Below are positions 13,967 through 22,102 of a stretch of 41,827 nt of DNA, piece by piece. Position 1 is the first letter of the stretch. Every line of letters starts with the position of its first letter. The position numbers and the translations under genes are program-made. The DNA comes from an uncultured Clostridia bacterium (GTDB lineage Bacteria > Bacillota > Clostridia > Oscillospirales > Butyricicoccaceae), in the NCBI GenBank assembly GCA_945947915.1, contig CAMEZQ010000016.1, positions 1 to 41,827 of the forward strand, in the 5' to 3' direction. The notes beneath the pieces are model-generated. The model did no database searches. It was not told where the DNA came from and saw only the letters and a program-made list of their open reading frames with translations.

Positions 13967-14706
13967 CGGTCATCCCTCCAGAAAGAAACCACAAGTGAGA
14001 GGGTGGAGAGCAGGACCAGGACGGTCAGCAGCAGGTCGGTGCCGAAGCTGGCCGTTTCCTGCACGAAAAAGGCCATGGTCAGGCCGATGGGCCAGAGGGG
14101 AAGCAGCGTCCGTCTGCCGCGGCGGTTGAAATAGGCGCCCACAGACAGGCAGAGCCCCAAACAGGGCGCCAGGATCAGATTGCGGAGCCAGCGGGTCAGG
14201 TCGCCCAGCGGCAGCAGACTGTGCAGCAGCGGACTGCGCCAGCAGGCCAGCAGGTAGGGGTGGCCGCCGGCGTAAGCGCCCAGCGGCGAGCGCATCCAGA
14301 GGGCCAGCATGGTAAAAAGAAGCAGGATCTGCCACACGGCGATGAGCAGAAAATGCAGGGCGAACAGGGCCGACCACCAGAGGTGGATCTCTTTTTCCGG
14401 CACAGCCAGCCGCCCCAGAGTGTCGTTTACCCGGCCGCCGGCCGTATCACCGGCCGCGAAAAAGAAGAGCAGGGCGGACAGCAGAAAAACGATGCCCAGG
14501 ATCAGCGCAAAGGGGCCGTCTTCGACCAAGGTCTCAAAGGAAAAAGCATATTGCAGCCCCTGGACGGATTCCAGCTGGCGAACGGCGGCCGAAAGAGCCC
14601 GGCGGAACAAGAGATACTGGGCGACGCCGGCAGCCGACAGAAGCAGCAGCAGAGGCAAAAACACGGGCCGCAGGGCCAGCGTCCATACGGAAAAGCGTTG
14701 TTTCAT
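13954..14706 (-). CDS. ABC transporter membrane subunit (YtrC/YtrD-like)
   Basis: A 250-residue protein with about six hydrophobic segments (such as PVFLPLLLLLSAAGVAQYLL, ALILGIVFLLSALLFFFAAG, ALFALHFLLIAVWQILLLFT and LLLTVLVLLSTLSLVVSF). The ATG at 14706 follows AAAAGGAG by about 10 bases; the frame continues upstream but only as an antisense-like extension over the GntR gene. It is the first gene after the regulator and fits the permease of a YtrABCDEF-like system. Confidence 0.85.
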   Translation of the reverse strand: MKQRFSVWTLALRPVFLPLLLLLSAAGVAQYLLFRRALSAAVRQLESVQGLQYAFSFETLVEDGPFALILGIVFLLSALLFFFAAGDTAGGRVNDTLGRLAVPEKEIHLWWSALFALHFLLIAVWQILLLFTMLALWMRSPLGAYAGGHPYLLACWRSPLLHSLLPLGDLTRWLRNLILAPCLGLCLSVGAYFNRRGRRTLLPLWPIGLTMAFFVQETASFGTDLLLTVLVLLSTLSLVVSFWRDDRCAD

Positions 14707-14728
14707 TAAAGACACGCTCCTTTTGAAA

Positions 14729-15130
14729 TCAGAATGGGTCGGGAGGGTCGGCCGGCGTTTCCTCCCACAGGCGTTCAATAGCCGCCAGCGCCTCGGCTTT
14801 GGACACGCGCATCTGCCGCATGGCACATACGACGGCGCGGGCCTGGTCCTCCAGCAGCCGGGCGCGGATCCGGTCGTTCTGGGCAGACGTCGTGGTGACG
14901 CAGCTTTTGGCCCCCGGGGTAGAGGCGATGATGCCGGCTTCTTCCAAAAGCCGATAGGATTTCTGCACGGTGTTGGGATTGACGCCCAAAAGCGCCGACA
15001 GCGCCCGGCGGGAGGGCAGCTCGTCGCCGTCCCGGATGCGGCCGGCAGCCAGCCCGCGCTGGATATACAGGACGATCTGCTGATAGATGGGGCTTTGCCC
15101 GTCGGGGACAAAGTCAGAAAAAGAGATCAC
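14729..15130 (-). CDS. GntR-family repressor, YtrA subfamily
   Basis: A 133-residue regulator. The GTG at 15130 is chosen because AAGAAGG precedes it by about 10 bases; a TTG at 15163 is in frame but overlaps the operator region. The N-terminal winged helix is clear: GQSPIYQQIVLYIQRGLAAG, LPSRRALSALLGVNPNTVQK and SYRLLEEAGII. The C-terminal tail of about 55 residues is short, as in YtrA-type GntR proteins that dimerise without a ligand-binding domain. It heads the operon it most likely represses; two palindromes overlap and follow its promoter. Confidence 0.93.
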   Translation of the reverse strand: MISFSDFVPDGQSPIYQQIVLYIQRGLAAGRIRDGDELPSRRALSALLGVNPNTVQKSYRLLEEAGIIASTPGAKSCVTTTSAQNDRIRARLLEDQARAVVCAMRQMRVSKAEALAAIERLWEETPADPPDPF

Positions 15131-15161
15131 GGCATCGGCACCTTCTTTCGGTTTGCAGGTC

Positions 15162-15189
15162 AAACTGTATTATTCAAATAGTACGGTTT
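15162..15189. promoter_or_regulatory. Second, imperfect GntR operator
   Basis: AAACTGTATTATT and the reverse complement of its right arm (AAACCGTACTATT) agree at 11 of 13 positions. It lies just downstream of the transcription start, next to the stronger palindrome, and shares its CTGTATTAT core. Confidence 0.65.
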
Positions 15190-15215
15190 AACTGTATTAT
15201 AAAGATAATACAGTT
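15190..15215. promoter_or_regulatory. Main GntR (YtrA-type) operator
   Basis: An 11-bp perfect inverted repeat, AACTGTATTAT with ATAATACAGTT around a 4-base centre. It covers the -10 element and most of the spacer of the operon promoter, so a bound repressor would block polymerase. Confidence 0.8.
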
Positions 15216-15224
15216 TTTTGTCAA
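15196..15224 (-). promoter_or_regulatory. Consensus sigma-A promoter of the GntR-ABC operon
   Basis: On the minus strand TTGACA (15224-15219), 17-base spacer, TATAAT (15201-15196), both perfect. Such a strong promoter would need repression, which fits the overlapping operator. Confidence 0.9.
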
Positions 15225-15234
15225 GCATAAATAA

Positions 15235-15267
15235 GAAGACCGCCCGCACAGATGGCGGGCGGTCTTC
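15235..15267 (-). terminator. Terminator of the phospholipase D-family gene
   Basis: A 13-bp GC-rich stem, GAAGACCGCCCGC with GCGGGCGGTCTTC, followed on the minus strand by TTATTTAT. It isolates the PLD gene from the strong GntR promoter. Confidence 0.8.
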
Positions 15268-15318
15268 AAGAGGAGAGAGAAAAACGGAATATGCGTTCAA
15301 GCATATAAAGAATAGGGC

Positions 15319-16785
15319 TTAGAGAAGAAAACGGAAGGGACGCTCAAAAAGGCGCATGACAGAAAGCAGCAGGTCGCGCATGGGCGGCATGGAATAGCTT
15401 TCGGGCCCTTCGGCCGGCACGGACAGCGCGTTTACCGCGGCCATATAAGATTTGAGCTGCTGTGCCAGAGCCGGACTGTCGACCACCAGCATCAGCTCGG
15501 TATCGAGATAGGCACTGCGCATATCGAAATTGAAAGAACCGACGACGGCCAGGCGGTCATCGATGCAGAGGGCTTTGGTGTGGCTGGAACTGCCGCCCTG
15601 GTATTCCAGAATGGAAGCGCCGGTGCGCAGAATGTTTTGCTTTTCGTTCAGATAAACGCCCGACCCGAAGAGATTGGCCGAGGTCTGGGGAGAATTGAGG
15701 GTGATGCGCAGATCACAACCAGCAGCGGCGCGGGTCAGATCTTCGTACATGGCACGATTGCACACCAGATAGGGGGTGTGCACCTCTGCCTGTTCCCGGG
15801 CTGTGCCCAGCAGAGCCATGAGGGCATACCAGACCTGAGGTTCCTTGGCGCCCGTGCCGTTAGGATTGTGGACCATGTGAATGGCATTGGCCGGCAGGGT
15901 GCCGGAATCGTCGTAGGGAAGAAAGGCTTCCGGATCGGCGGCCCGGCGGACGGCGGCATGCTCCCGCAGCGACTGCCATACGGCGCGGCATTTATCATCA
16001 CTGCGTTCCTGCACATGGGGTTTGCAGCAGTCAAGGCCTGTGATGCTTTGGAAATAATCGCGGGTCTCGGCCAGGACGCCGCCGCTGCCGCAGACCAGCA
16101 CGTCCAGATCCAGATTCTGCGCGCTGCCGTACCGGCCCAGAAAAGCATTGTGGCTGTTGCGGCCGCCGGTCAGCAGGTATTCGTCGTCGACCAGCAGGTA
16201 TTTTTCATGCATACGTCCCATCAGCTGCCACGGCCGGAACAGATCCAGGGGAGAATAGACGATGTGGGTGATGTTTTCGTGGGCGGCCAGCGCACGGAAA
16301 ACGGGGCTGTATTCAGTGTGTTCGATGGCGTTGAAGCCGTCGGTCAGCAGGCTTACCCGCACGCCGCGGTCAGCGGCTTCCAGAAGAAAAGCCGCCAGAT
16401 CGGTGCCGCTTTCGTCATCACGGATATCATAAGTCGAAAGCAGGACCGACCGCTTTGCGTTGGCGATCAGCTGCAGGCGCAGATCCAGCGCCTGCTGGCT
16501 GTCGGAGATCAAAGCGACCCGCTGGCCGCAGGGGGAACTGCCGTAAAAGCTGCCGGGATCCAATGCTCCGGCGTAGGCGTCGGAGATCCGGGGATGGCGC
16601 GCGTATGCCAGAACGACGCCGGCAGTGATGTAGAAAAGCAATGCGAACAGGCTGCGGCGCAGCAGACGGGAAAACGATCTGTCTGCCCGCCGCAGTCCGG
16701 TGGGGCGGTGCCAGAGGAGCTGTGCCAGGCAGGCTGCCGCCAGAAAGAGCAGCACGGCCAGCAGATCACGGGTGAGCTGGGTCAA
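15319..16785 (-). CDS. Phospholipase D-family (cardiolipin synthase-like) membrane protein
   Basis: A 488-residue protein with two HKD motifs: HEKYLLVDDEYLLTGGRN in the first half and HTKALCIDDRLAVVGSFNFD in the second, each of the form HxKx4D followed by the Gly and Asn residues of the active site. Two hydrophobic helices at the N-terminus (LLAVLLFLAAACLAQLLW and SLFALLFYITAGVVLAYA) place it in the membrane. The TTG start at 16785 follows AAAGGTGG by 7 bases. The catalytic half would face outside or be membrane-apposed. Likely roles are phospholipid synthesis or transfer (cardiolipin-type) or lipid hydrolysis; it is not a close canonical Cls, so the substrate is left open. Confidence 0.9.
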   Translation of the reverse strand: MTQLTRDLLAVLLFLAAACLAQLLWHRPTGLRRADRSFSRLLRRSLFALLFYITAGVVLAYARHPRISDAYAGALDPGSFYGSSPCGQRVALISDSQQALDLRLQLIANAKRSVLLSTYDIRDDESGTDLAAFLLEAADRGVRVSLLTDGFNAIEHTEYSPVFRALAAHENITHIVYSPLDLFRPWQLMGRMHEKYLLVDDEYLLTGGRNSHNAFLGRYGSAQNLDLDVLVCGSGGVLAETRDYFQSITGLDCCKPHVQERSDDKCRAVWQSLREHAAVRRAADPEAFLPYDDSGTLPANAIHMVHNPNGTGAKEPQVWYALMALLGTAREQAEVHTPYLVCNRAMYEDLTRAAAGCDLRITLNSPQTSANLFGSGVYLNEKQNILRTGASILEYQGGSSSHTKALCIDDRLAVVGSFNFDMRSAYLDTELMLVVDSPALAQQLKSYMAAVNALSVPAEGPESYSMPPMRDLLLSVMRLFERPFRFLL

Positions 16786-17011
16786 AACGAAACCACCTTT
16801 ATTTGGAATACGGGTATTTATATAGTATGGGAAGGCGACCGGCAGTGGGGCTCCCCGGAATATTTTTTATAGCATATCAGCTATTCTTGGCCGTATTGTG
16901 TCCCACTTGTGAACAGACCTTGAATCCTGCCAGATTTTTGCGAAATACCCCGATTATTTAAAAACAGATGTATAGAAAATGTAAAAAAATTTAAACTATT
17001 TGAATTTTAGC

Positions 17012-17040
17012 TTGTCAAATAAAATTGGCAGCGCTATAAT
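17012..17040 (+). promoter_or_regulatory. Sigma-A promoter of the TrhA gene
   Basis: TTGTCA (17012-17017), 17-base spacer, TATAAT (17035-17040), starting about 25 bases before the coding sequence. The rest of the 16786-17070 gap is AT-rich with no gene visible. Confidence 0.82.
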
Positions 17041-17070
17041 GGGAAAAAATCAAAACGAGGTGATCCTTTC

Positions 17071-17778
17071 ATGGAAAACGGCTTTGAGAAAAAGGAGCCC
17101 GTGCTGCGCGGCGAAAAGGCCCGGGATCCTTACGACGGCATCCGGCCCTGGTCGGCAATTACGCATGGGATCGGCGCGGGGCTTGCGGTGCTGGGGACCC
17201 TGTGGCTCCTTCTGCGGACCTGGCAGACGGGCGGCGATGGGTGGAAGATGCTGTCCTTTGCGATCTACGGCGCGTCCATGATCTGCCTGTATGCGGCGTC
17301 GACACTCTATCACTGCCTGCGCACCTCGGTGCCCGGAAGGATCCGTCTGAAAAAATTCGACCATATTTCTATTTATCTGCTGATCGCCGGCACATATACG
17401 CCGGTCTGTCTGGTGGCGCTGCGTGAAGGCATTGGCTGGTGGCTTTTTGGCATTATCTGGGGACTGGCCGCCGCCGGCTTTGTGATGACGCTGTTTTGGG
17501 TCAGCTGCCCGCGCTGGGTATCCTCCACCGTCTATATCGTGATGGGGTGGATCGCCATTGCCGCCGTGTATCCTCTCTGGAAAGGGGTCGGATGGAGCGG
17601 CGTTTCCCAGCTGGTGCTGGGCGGCGTGATCTATACCGTCGGCGGCATCCTGTATGCCGTCAAATGGCCGGGTCGGGATAACCCGCGGTTCGGCTGCCAC
17701 GAGATCTTCCATGTTTTCTGCCTGCTCGGTTCGGCCGCCATGTTTATTATGATGGCCACCGTCATCCTGCCCATGTGA
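17071..17778 (+). CDS. trhA: Hemolysin III family (TrhA, PAQR-type) membrane protein
   Basis: A 235-residue protein of about seven helices. Family landmarks are RPWSAITHGIGAGLAVLG near the start, STLYHCL, FDHISIYLLIAGTYTP and the C-terminal GCHEIFHVFCLLGS; the Ser, Asp and His residues in these motifs form the metal-hydrolase-like site of PAQR proteins. Members influence membrane lipid homeostasis and fluidity; haemolysis is not a safe inference. GAGGTGATCCTTTC gives a good ribosome site. Single-gene unit between a promoter and a terminator. Confidence 0.94.
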   Translation: MENGFEKKEPVLRGEKARDPYDGIRPWSAITHGIGAGLAVLGTLWLLLRTWQTGGDGWKMLSFAIYGASMICLYAASTLYHCLRTSVPGRIRLKKFDHISIYLLIAGTYTPVCLVALREGIGWWLFGIIWGLAAAGFVMTLFWVSCPRWVSSTVYIVMGWIAIAAVYPLWKGVGWSGVSQLVLGGVIYTVGGILYAVKWPGRDNPRFGCHEIFHVFCLLGSAAMFIMMATVILPM

Positions 17779-17798
17779 CGGAACGTATAAAAGCATGC

Positions 17799-17846
17799 AA
17801 AAAAGCCCGCTGTCTGGATCCGGGGATCGGAGCAGCGGGCTTTTCT
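17799..17846. terminator. Bidirectional terminator between trhA and ppa
   Basis: AAAAAAGCCCGCTG pairs with CAGCGGGCTTTT, with a second small GATCC/GGATC helix in the loop. T runs on both strands serve the convergent genes. Confidence 0.85.
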
Positions 17847-17876
17847 TTTATTTCTCCGGCAAAGCCGGGGCAGATG

Positions 17877-18410
17877 TCAGCGACAGAATTTTTCGATATA
17901 ATTCTCAAAGGCTTCCCGAATGACCTCCACGGCGGCCTGGCGGCCGAAAACGCCATCGACCAGGGCCTCGCGGTCGGGCTCCAGATGCTTGTACACGCTG
18001 AAGAAATGGCTGATCTCTTCGGAGATATGGGCCGGCAGGTCGGTCAACTCTTTATAGCTGTTGTACATGGGATCTTCGTAAGGAATGGCAATGATCTTTT
18101 CATCATTGGAGCCGGAATCGCGCATGGAGATATAGCCGACGGGATAGACGCGGACCAGGCTCATGGGGCGGATGGGCTCGCTGCAGAGCACCAGGACGTC
18201 CAGGGGATCGCCGTCGTCAGCATAGGTGCGAGGGATGAAACCGTAATTGGCCGGATAGTGGGTGGAGGTGTAAAGGATGCGGTCGAGCCGCAGGGCGCCG
18301 GTTTCCTTGTCCAGCTCGTATTTGTTTTTCGAGCCCTTTTCAATCTCGATAACGGCCAGAAAGTCTTCGGGATGCATGCGGGCGGGCTTGATGTCGTGCC
18401 ACAGATTCAT
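17877..18410 (-). CDS. ppa: Inorganic pyrophosphatase (family I)
   Basis: A 177-residue soluble enzyme that hydrolyses PPi to phosphate, pulling biosynthetic reactions forward. The PPase signature DDGDPLDVLV and the upstream EIEKGSKNKYELDKETG and YPANYGFIPRT with their Mg- and phosphate-binding Lys, Arg, Tyr and Asp residues are all present. AAAGGAG precedes the ATG. It is a single-gene unit with its own strong promoter upstream and a terminator downstream. Family I enzymes are less common than family II in Firmicutes, but the assignment itself is clear. Confidence 0.95.
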   Translation of the reverse strand: MNLWHDIKPARMHPEDFLAVIEIEKGSKNKYELDKETGALRLDRILYTSTHYPANYGFIPRTYADDGDPLDVLVLCSEPIRPMSLVRVYPVGYISMRDSGSNDEKIIAIPYEDPMYNSYKELTDLPAHISEEISHFFSVYKHLEPDREALVDGVFGRQAAVEVIREAFENYIEKFCR

Positions 18411-18477
18411 AGTGGATCGGCTCCTTTTGAAGAGTTAAAGGGATATTTGCGGGCAGCTGTTTTATTTATAATAATTG

Positions 18478-18506
18478 ATTATACAATAGGCCGGTGCCGA
18501 TTACAA
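18478..18506 (-). promoter_or_regulatory. Promoter of ppa
   Basis: On the minus strand TTGTAA (18506-18501), 17-base spacer, perfect TATAAT (18483-18478). Confidence 0.8.
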
Positions 18507-18555
18507 GAAAGATTGAAAATATATTTCTTTTTTCTGCGGATTCTGAAGAAATCGG

Positions 18556-18584
18556 TTGTTTCCGGATGGTCTGCGTGCTATGAT
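18556..18584 (+). promoter_or_regulatory. Candidate promoter of the purine permease gene
   Basis: TTGTTT (18556-18561), 17-base spacer, TATGAT (18579-18584). I looked for a purine riboswitch in this leader and saw none. Confidence 0.55.
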
Positions 18585-18662
18585 GCATTTGTGGGCCCTG
18601 GCCGCGCGGGTGAGCTCCGGCGGGTGGGGATACGCAAAAAAATGAGAGGAAGTCGAAAGAAA

Positions 18663-20084
18663 ATGGAAAAACTTTTCAAGCTCCGTGAAAACGGCACGAC
18701 GGTCCGGACTGAGGTGCTGGCCGGCTTTTCGACCTTCATGACGATGGCCTATATCATCGCTCTGAATCCGAATCTGCTGACCAATTTCGCCACCGGTTCG
18801 CCCCTGTGGAACGCCGTTTTCCTGGCTACGCTTCTGTCGTCGGCCATCGGTACTTTTGTCATGGCGTTTGCCGCCAACAAGCCTTTTGTCATGGCTCCCG
18901 GCATGGGCCTCAACAGCTTCTTTGCCGTTGTCGTGGCCAATATCGCGGCCATCACCGGTCTCAGCTATGAAGCCTCCTTCAACGGCGCGCTGTGCATCGT
19001 CCTGGTGGAAGGCATCGTCTTTATTGTTCTGACCTTCCTGAAGGTCCGGGAAAAGATCGTCGAAGCCATTCCTTACGGCGTGCGCATGGGTATTTCGCCG
19101 GCCATCGGTCTGATGCTGCTCAACATCGGCCTGGGCTCCAACGCCGGCATTTACACCGAGAACGGCGGTCCCTTCTATATGCTGGGTACATTCTTTACCA
19201 ATCTGACGCCCTCCATTACCAAAAACGCCATGGGCGCCGCGGGCTGGCATCGGATGATCCTGTATGTGCTCACGACCTTTATCGGCCTGTTTCTGATCAT
19301 CGCGCTCAGCCGCAAGGGCGTGCGCGGCTCGGTGCTGTTCGGCATGGTGGGTGCGTCGGTGGTCTATTGGGCCGGCTGCTTCCTTCAGGGGGATAATCCC
19401 TTTGCGGCGCTGCAGGGGGCTTCCTGGATGCCGCCCTTTGGCGATATGTTCAGCATGACTTTCTTTAAATTTGATTTCAGTACTCTTCTGCAGATCGGCT
19501 GGCTGTCGGCTGTCATGCTGGTCATTACTTTCTGCATGATCGATATGTTTGATACCATCGGTACGCTGGTCGGCACGGCCTCCCGCGCCGGTATGCTGGA
19601 TAAAGAGGGCAAAATGCCCCAGATGAGAGAAGCCCTGTTTGCCGACGCCGTGGGCACCGTTGCCGGCGCGCTGACCGGCACATCCACGGTCACGACCTTC
19701 GTCGAATCGGCCGCGGGCGTCGAGGAGGGCGGCCGCACCGGTCTGACTTCTTTAACCGCCGGCCTGTGCTTCCTGGCCTGTATGTTCCTGGCGCCCGTTG
19801 CCGCGCTGGTGCCGGCCCCGGCTACATCGGCCGCGCTGATCTATGTTGGTATTCTGATGCTGGGCGGCCTCAAGAAGATCGATTTTGAGGATATCACCCA
19901 GGTCCTGCCCGTGGCGCTCATGTTGATCTCCATGCCGATCTCCGGCTCCATCGGCCACGGCATCGGCATCGCGCTGATCACCTATACAGCGACGGCGCTG
20001 CTGACTGGCCGCCGCAGCGAGATCTCGCCGCTGACCTACGGTCTGTCGCTGCTTTTCATTCTGAAGTTCTTCCTGGTCGTCTGA
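18663..20084 (+). CDS. AzgA-type NCS2 purine (guanine/hypoxanthine/adenine) permease
   Basis: A 473-residue membrane transporter with 12-14 helices. It opens with LRENGTTVRTEVLAGFSTFM and MAYIIALNP, and has the AzgA/PbuG landmarks MAPGMGLNSFFA, DMFDTIGTLVGTASRAGML and TSTVTTFVESAAGVEEGGRT. Members import purine bases by proton symport. The ATG at 18663 is chosen as the typical N-terminus (MEKLFKLRENGT); an ATG seven codons earlier is possible. It is followed by a strong terminator and lies divergent from ppa. Confidence 0.93.
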   Translation: MEKLFKLRENGTTVRTEVLAGFSTFMTMAYIIALNPNLLTNFATGSPLWNAVFLATLLSSAIGTFVMAFAANKPFVMAPGMGLNSFFAVVVANIAAITGLSYEASFNGALCIVLVEGIVFIVLTFLKVREKIVEAIPYGVRMGISPAIGLMLLNIGLGSNAGIYTENGGPFYMLGTFFTNLTPSITKNAMGAAGWHRMILYVLTTFIGLFLIIALSRKGVRGSVLFGMVGASVVYWAGCFLQGDNPFAALQGASWMPPFGDMFSMTFFKFDFSTLLQIGWLSAVMLVITFCMIDMFDTIGTLVGTASRAGMLDKEGKMPQMREALFADAVGTVAGALTGTSTVTTFVESAAGVEEGGRTGLTSLTAGLCFLACMFLAPVAALVPAPATSAALIYVGILMLGGLKKIDFEDITQVLPVALMLISMPISGSIGHGIGIALITYTATALLTGRRSEISPLTYGLSLLFILKFFLVV

Positions 20085-20126
20085 TTTTTCTGGCGCAGAA
20101 AGACCGGATCCGTTGTTTGCCTGTGG

Positions 20127-20166
20127 AAAGAGGCGGTATGTCTTCCGACATGCCGCCTCTTTTTTT
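20127..20166 (+). terminator. Terminator of the purine permease gene
   Basis: A 16-bp stem, AAAGAGGCGGTATGTC with GACATGCCGCCTCTTT, tetraloop TTCC and a T run. Confidence 0.9.
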
Positions 20167-20250
20167 ACGCAGTTTTTTCATTGGCCGGAGCGCGGTTTTT
20201 ACATACTGGCGATAATATGTACCTGCAATCAAACGAAAGGAATGATTAAC

Positions 20251-21189
20251 ATGAAAAACAAAAAGAAACTGATCGCCATGCTGATGACAGCGGCATTTAC
20301 ACTTTCCGCCTTCACCGCCTGCAGCAAGAGCGACACAACGACACAGAGCGGCAGCGACACCGAGAACAACGCTTCGCAGCAGCAGGAAGAGACCAACAAC
20401 GAGGAAGAGAGCAGCTTCAAGGCCGGCTCCAGGATCATCGTTATGACCCGTGAAGACGGCTCGGGCACCCGCGGCGCCTTCATCGAACTGACCGGTGTGG
20501 AAGGCAAGAACGACGCCGGTGAAAAGGTCGACAACACCACTGTGGACGCCGAAGTCAACAACAGCACCTCGGTCATGATGACCGCCGTTGCCGGCAATCC
20601 CTACGCCATCGGCTATATCTCCCTCGGCTCTCTGAACGATACGGTCAAGGCACTGCAGATCGATGGTGTTGACGCCACGGCCGAAAACATCGTTGCCGGC
20701 AAGTACGCGCTGGCCCGCCCCTTCAACATCGCCTATAAAGATGATCTGAGCGATCTGGGCCGCGACTTCATCGACTTTATTATGAGCGACGACGGCCAGA
20801 GCATCATCGATGAGAACGGCTACATCGCCACGATGACCGGTACTGCCTATGCCGGCTCCGGCGAGGGCAAGCTGGTCGTGGCCGGTTCCTCTTCGGTCTC
20901 GCCCGTCATGGAAAAGCTCATCGAGGCCTATATGGCCAAGAACACAGGCGCGGACATCGAGCTGCAGGAGAGCGATTCTTCCTCGGGCATGAGCGCGCTG
21001 GCAGAGGGCGTCTGTGATATCGGCATGGCCTCCAGAGATCTGAAGGACAGCGAGCTGGAGCAGGGCCTGATCCCCCAGACCATTGCCACCGACGGTATCG
21101 CGGTCATCGTCAACAACGACAACACCACCGACAACCTTTCCAAAGATGATATCAAAGCCATCTACACAGGAGAGAAGACGACTTGGTAA
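20251..21189 (+). CDS. pstS: Phosphate ABC transporter binding lipoprotein, lobes in permuted order
   Basis: A 312-residue lipoprotein: MKNKKKLIAMLMTAAFTLSA, then FTAC with the acylated Cys at 24, and a low-complexity linker to about residue 53. The two halves of PstS are swapped: the part normally second (MTREDGSGTRGAFIELTG ... GRDFIDFIMSDDGQ) comes first, and the part normally first (VVAGSSSVSPVMEKLIEAYM ... IAVIVNNDNTT ... IYTGEKTTW) comes last and ends the protein. Both phosphate-binding loops (GSGTR and GSSSVSP) are present, so binding is probably kept. It is the first gene of the pst operon, 58 bases before pstC. AAAGGAATG precedes the chosen ATG; an ATG three codons earlier is possible. 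Confidence 0.92.
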   Translation: MKNKKKLIAMLMTAAFTLSAFTACSKSDTTTQSGSDTENNASQQQEETNNEEESSFKAGSRIIVMTREDGSGTRGAFIELTGVEGKNDAGEKVDNTTVDAEVNNSTSVMMTAVAGNPYAIGYISLGSLNDTVKALQIDGVDATAENIVAGKYALARPFNIAYKDDLSDLGRDFIDFIMSDDGQSIIDENGYIATMTGTAYAGSGEGKLVVAGSSSVSPVMEKLIEAYMAKNTGADIELQESDSSSGMSALAEGVCDIGMASRDLKDSELEQGLIPQTIATDGIAVIVNNDNTTDNLSKDDIKAIYTGEKTTW

Positions 21190-21247
21190 GACTGGGCCGC
21201 TTCCAGCCTGAAAACAACCAAAAGGCCGCCGAAAGGAGCGGGAAGTT

Positions 21248-22102
21248 ATGAAAAGATCCGAGCGTATTATGAAATGGGTCTTCGGCATCGCCGCCGGAGC
21301 ATCCGTCCTGGCTGTCGCGCTGATCTGTTACTTCCTCTTCTCCGGCGGCCTTCCCGCCATTAAAGAGATCGGGCCGGTCAGCTTCCTTTTCGGAAAGGTA
21401 TGGAAGCCGGGCAACGGCCAGTTCGGCATTTTTCCCTTTATCATGGGCAGCCTGTGCGTCACAGCCGGAGCCATTCTCTTCGGCGTGCCCACCGGCCTGC
21501 TGGCGGCGGTTTTTATGGCGTATTTCTGTCCCAAAAAGTTTTATAAGATCATGAGCCCCTGCGTCCAGCTGCTGGCCGGCATTCCTTCGGTGGTTTACGG
21601 CTTCTTCGCCATGGTCGTCATCGTGCCCTTCGTGCGTGACCACCTGGGCGGCAGCGGCAACAGCATGCTGACAGCGTCGATTCTGCTGGGCCTGATGATC
21701 CTGCCCACCATTATCATGCAGAGCGAGGCAGCCATCCGGGCCGTTTCCGAAACCTATTACGAAGGATCTCTGGCGCTGGGAGCCGGCAAGGAACGCAGCG
21801 TTTTCAAGGTGATCCTGCCGGCCGCCCGGTCGGGCATCCTTGCCGGCGTCGTCCTGGGCATCGGCCGCGCCATCGGCGAGACCATGGCCGTCGTCATGGT
21901 CGCCGGCAACCAGCCCCGCATGCCCCAGGGTATTCTGGAGGGCGTGCGCACGCTGACGGCCAATATCGTCATGGATATGGCCTATGCCACCGATCTGCAC
22001 CGCGAGGCGCTGATCGCCACGGCCGTCGTCCTGTTTGTTTTTATCCTGATCATTAACATGGTCTTTGCCTTGCTGAAACGGAAAGGGGAGAAGCAGGAAT
22101 GA
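21248..22102 (+). CDS. pstC: Phosphate ABC transporter permease PstC
   Basis: A 284-residue inner-membrane permease with six helices. The conserved cytoplasmic EAA-type loop is clear (EGSLALGAGKERSVFKVILP followed by GRAIGETMAVVMVAGN), as are QLLAGIPSVVYGFFAMVVIV and LPTIIMQSEAAIRAV. AAAGGAGCGG precedes the ATG. Its stop overlaps the pstA start (ATGA). It pairs with PstA to form the membrane channel driven by PstB. Confidence 0.96.
   Translation: MKRSERIMKWVFGIAAGASVLAVALICYFLFSGGLPAIKEIGPVSFLFGKVWKPGNGQFGIFPFIMGSLCVTAGAILFGVPTGLLAAVFMAYFCPKKFYKIMSPCVQLLAGIPSVVYGFFAMVVIVPFVRDHLGGSGNSMLTASILLGLMILPTIIMQSEAAIRAVSETYYEGSLALGAGKERSVFKVILPAARSGILAGVVLGIGRAIGETMAVVMVAGNQPRMPQGILEGVRTLTANIVMDMAYATDLHREALIATAVVLFVFILIINMVFALLKRKGEKQE

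Noticed and set aside
18411-18662. Purine riboswitch ahead of the AzgA-type permease
   Set aside because: The conserved purine-aptamer loops and P1 pairing are not visible in either strand.
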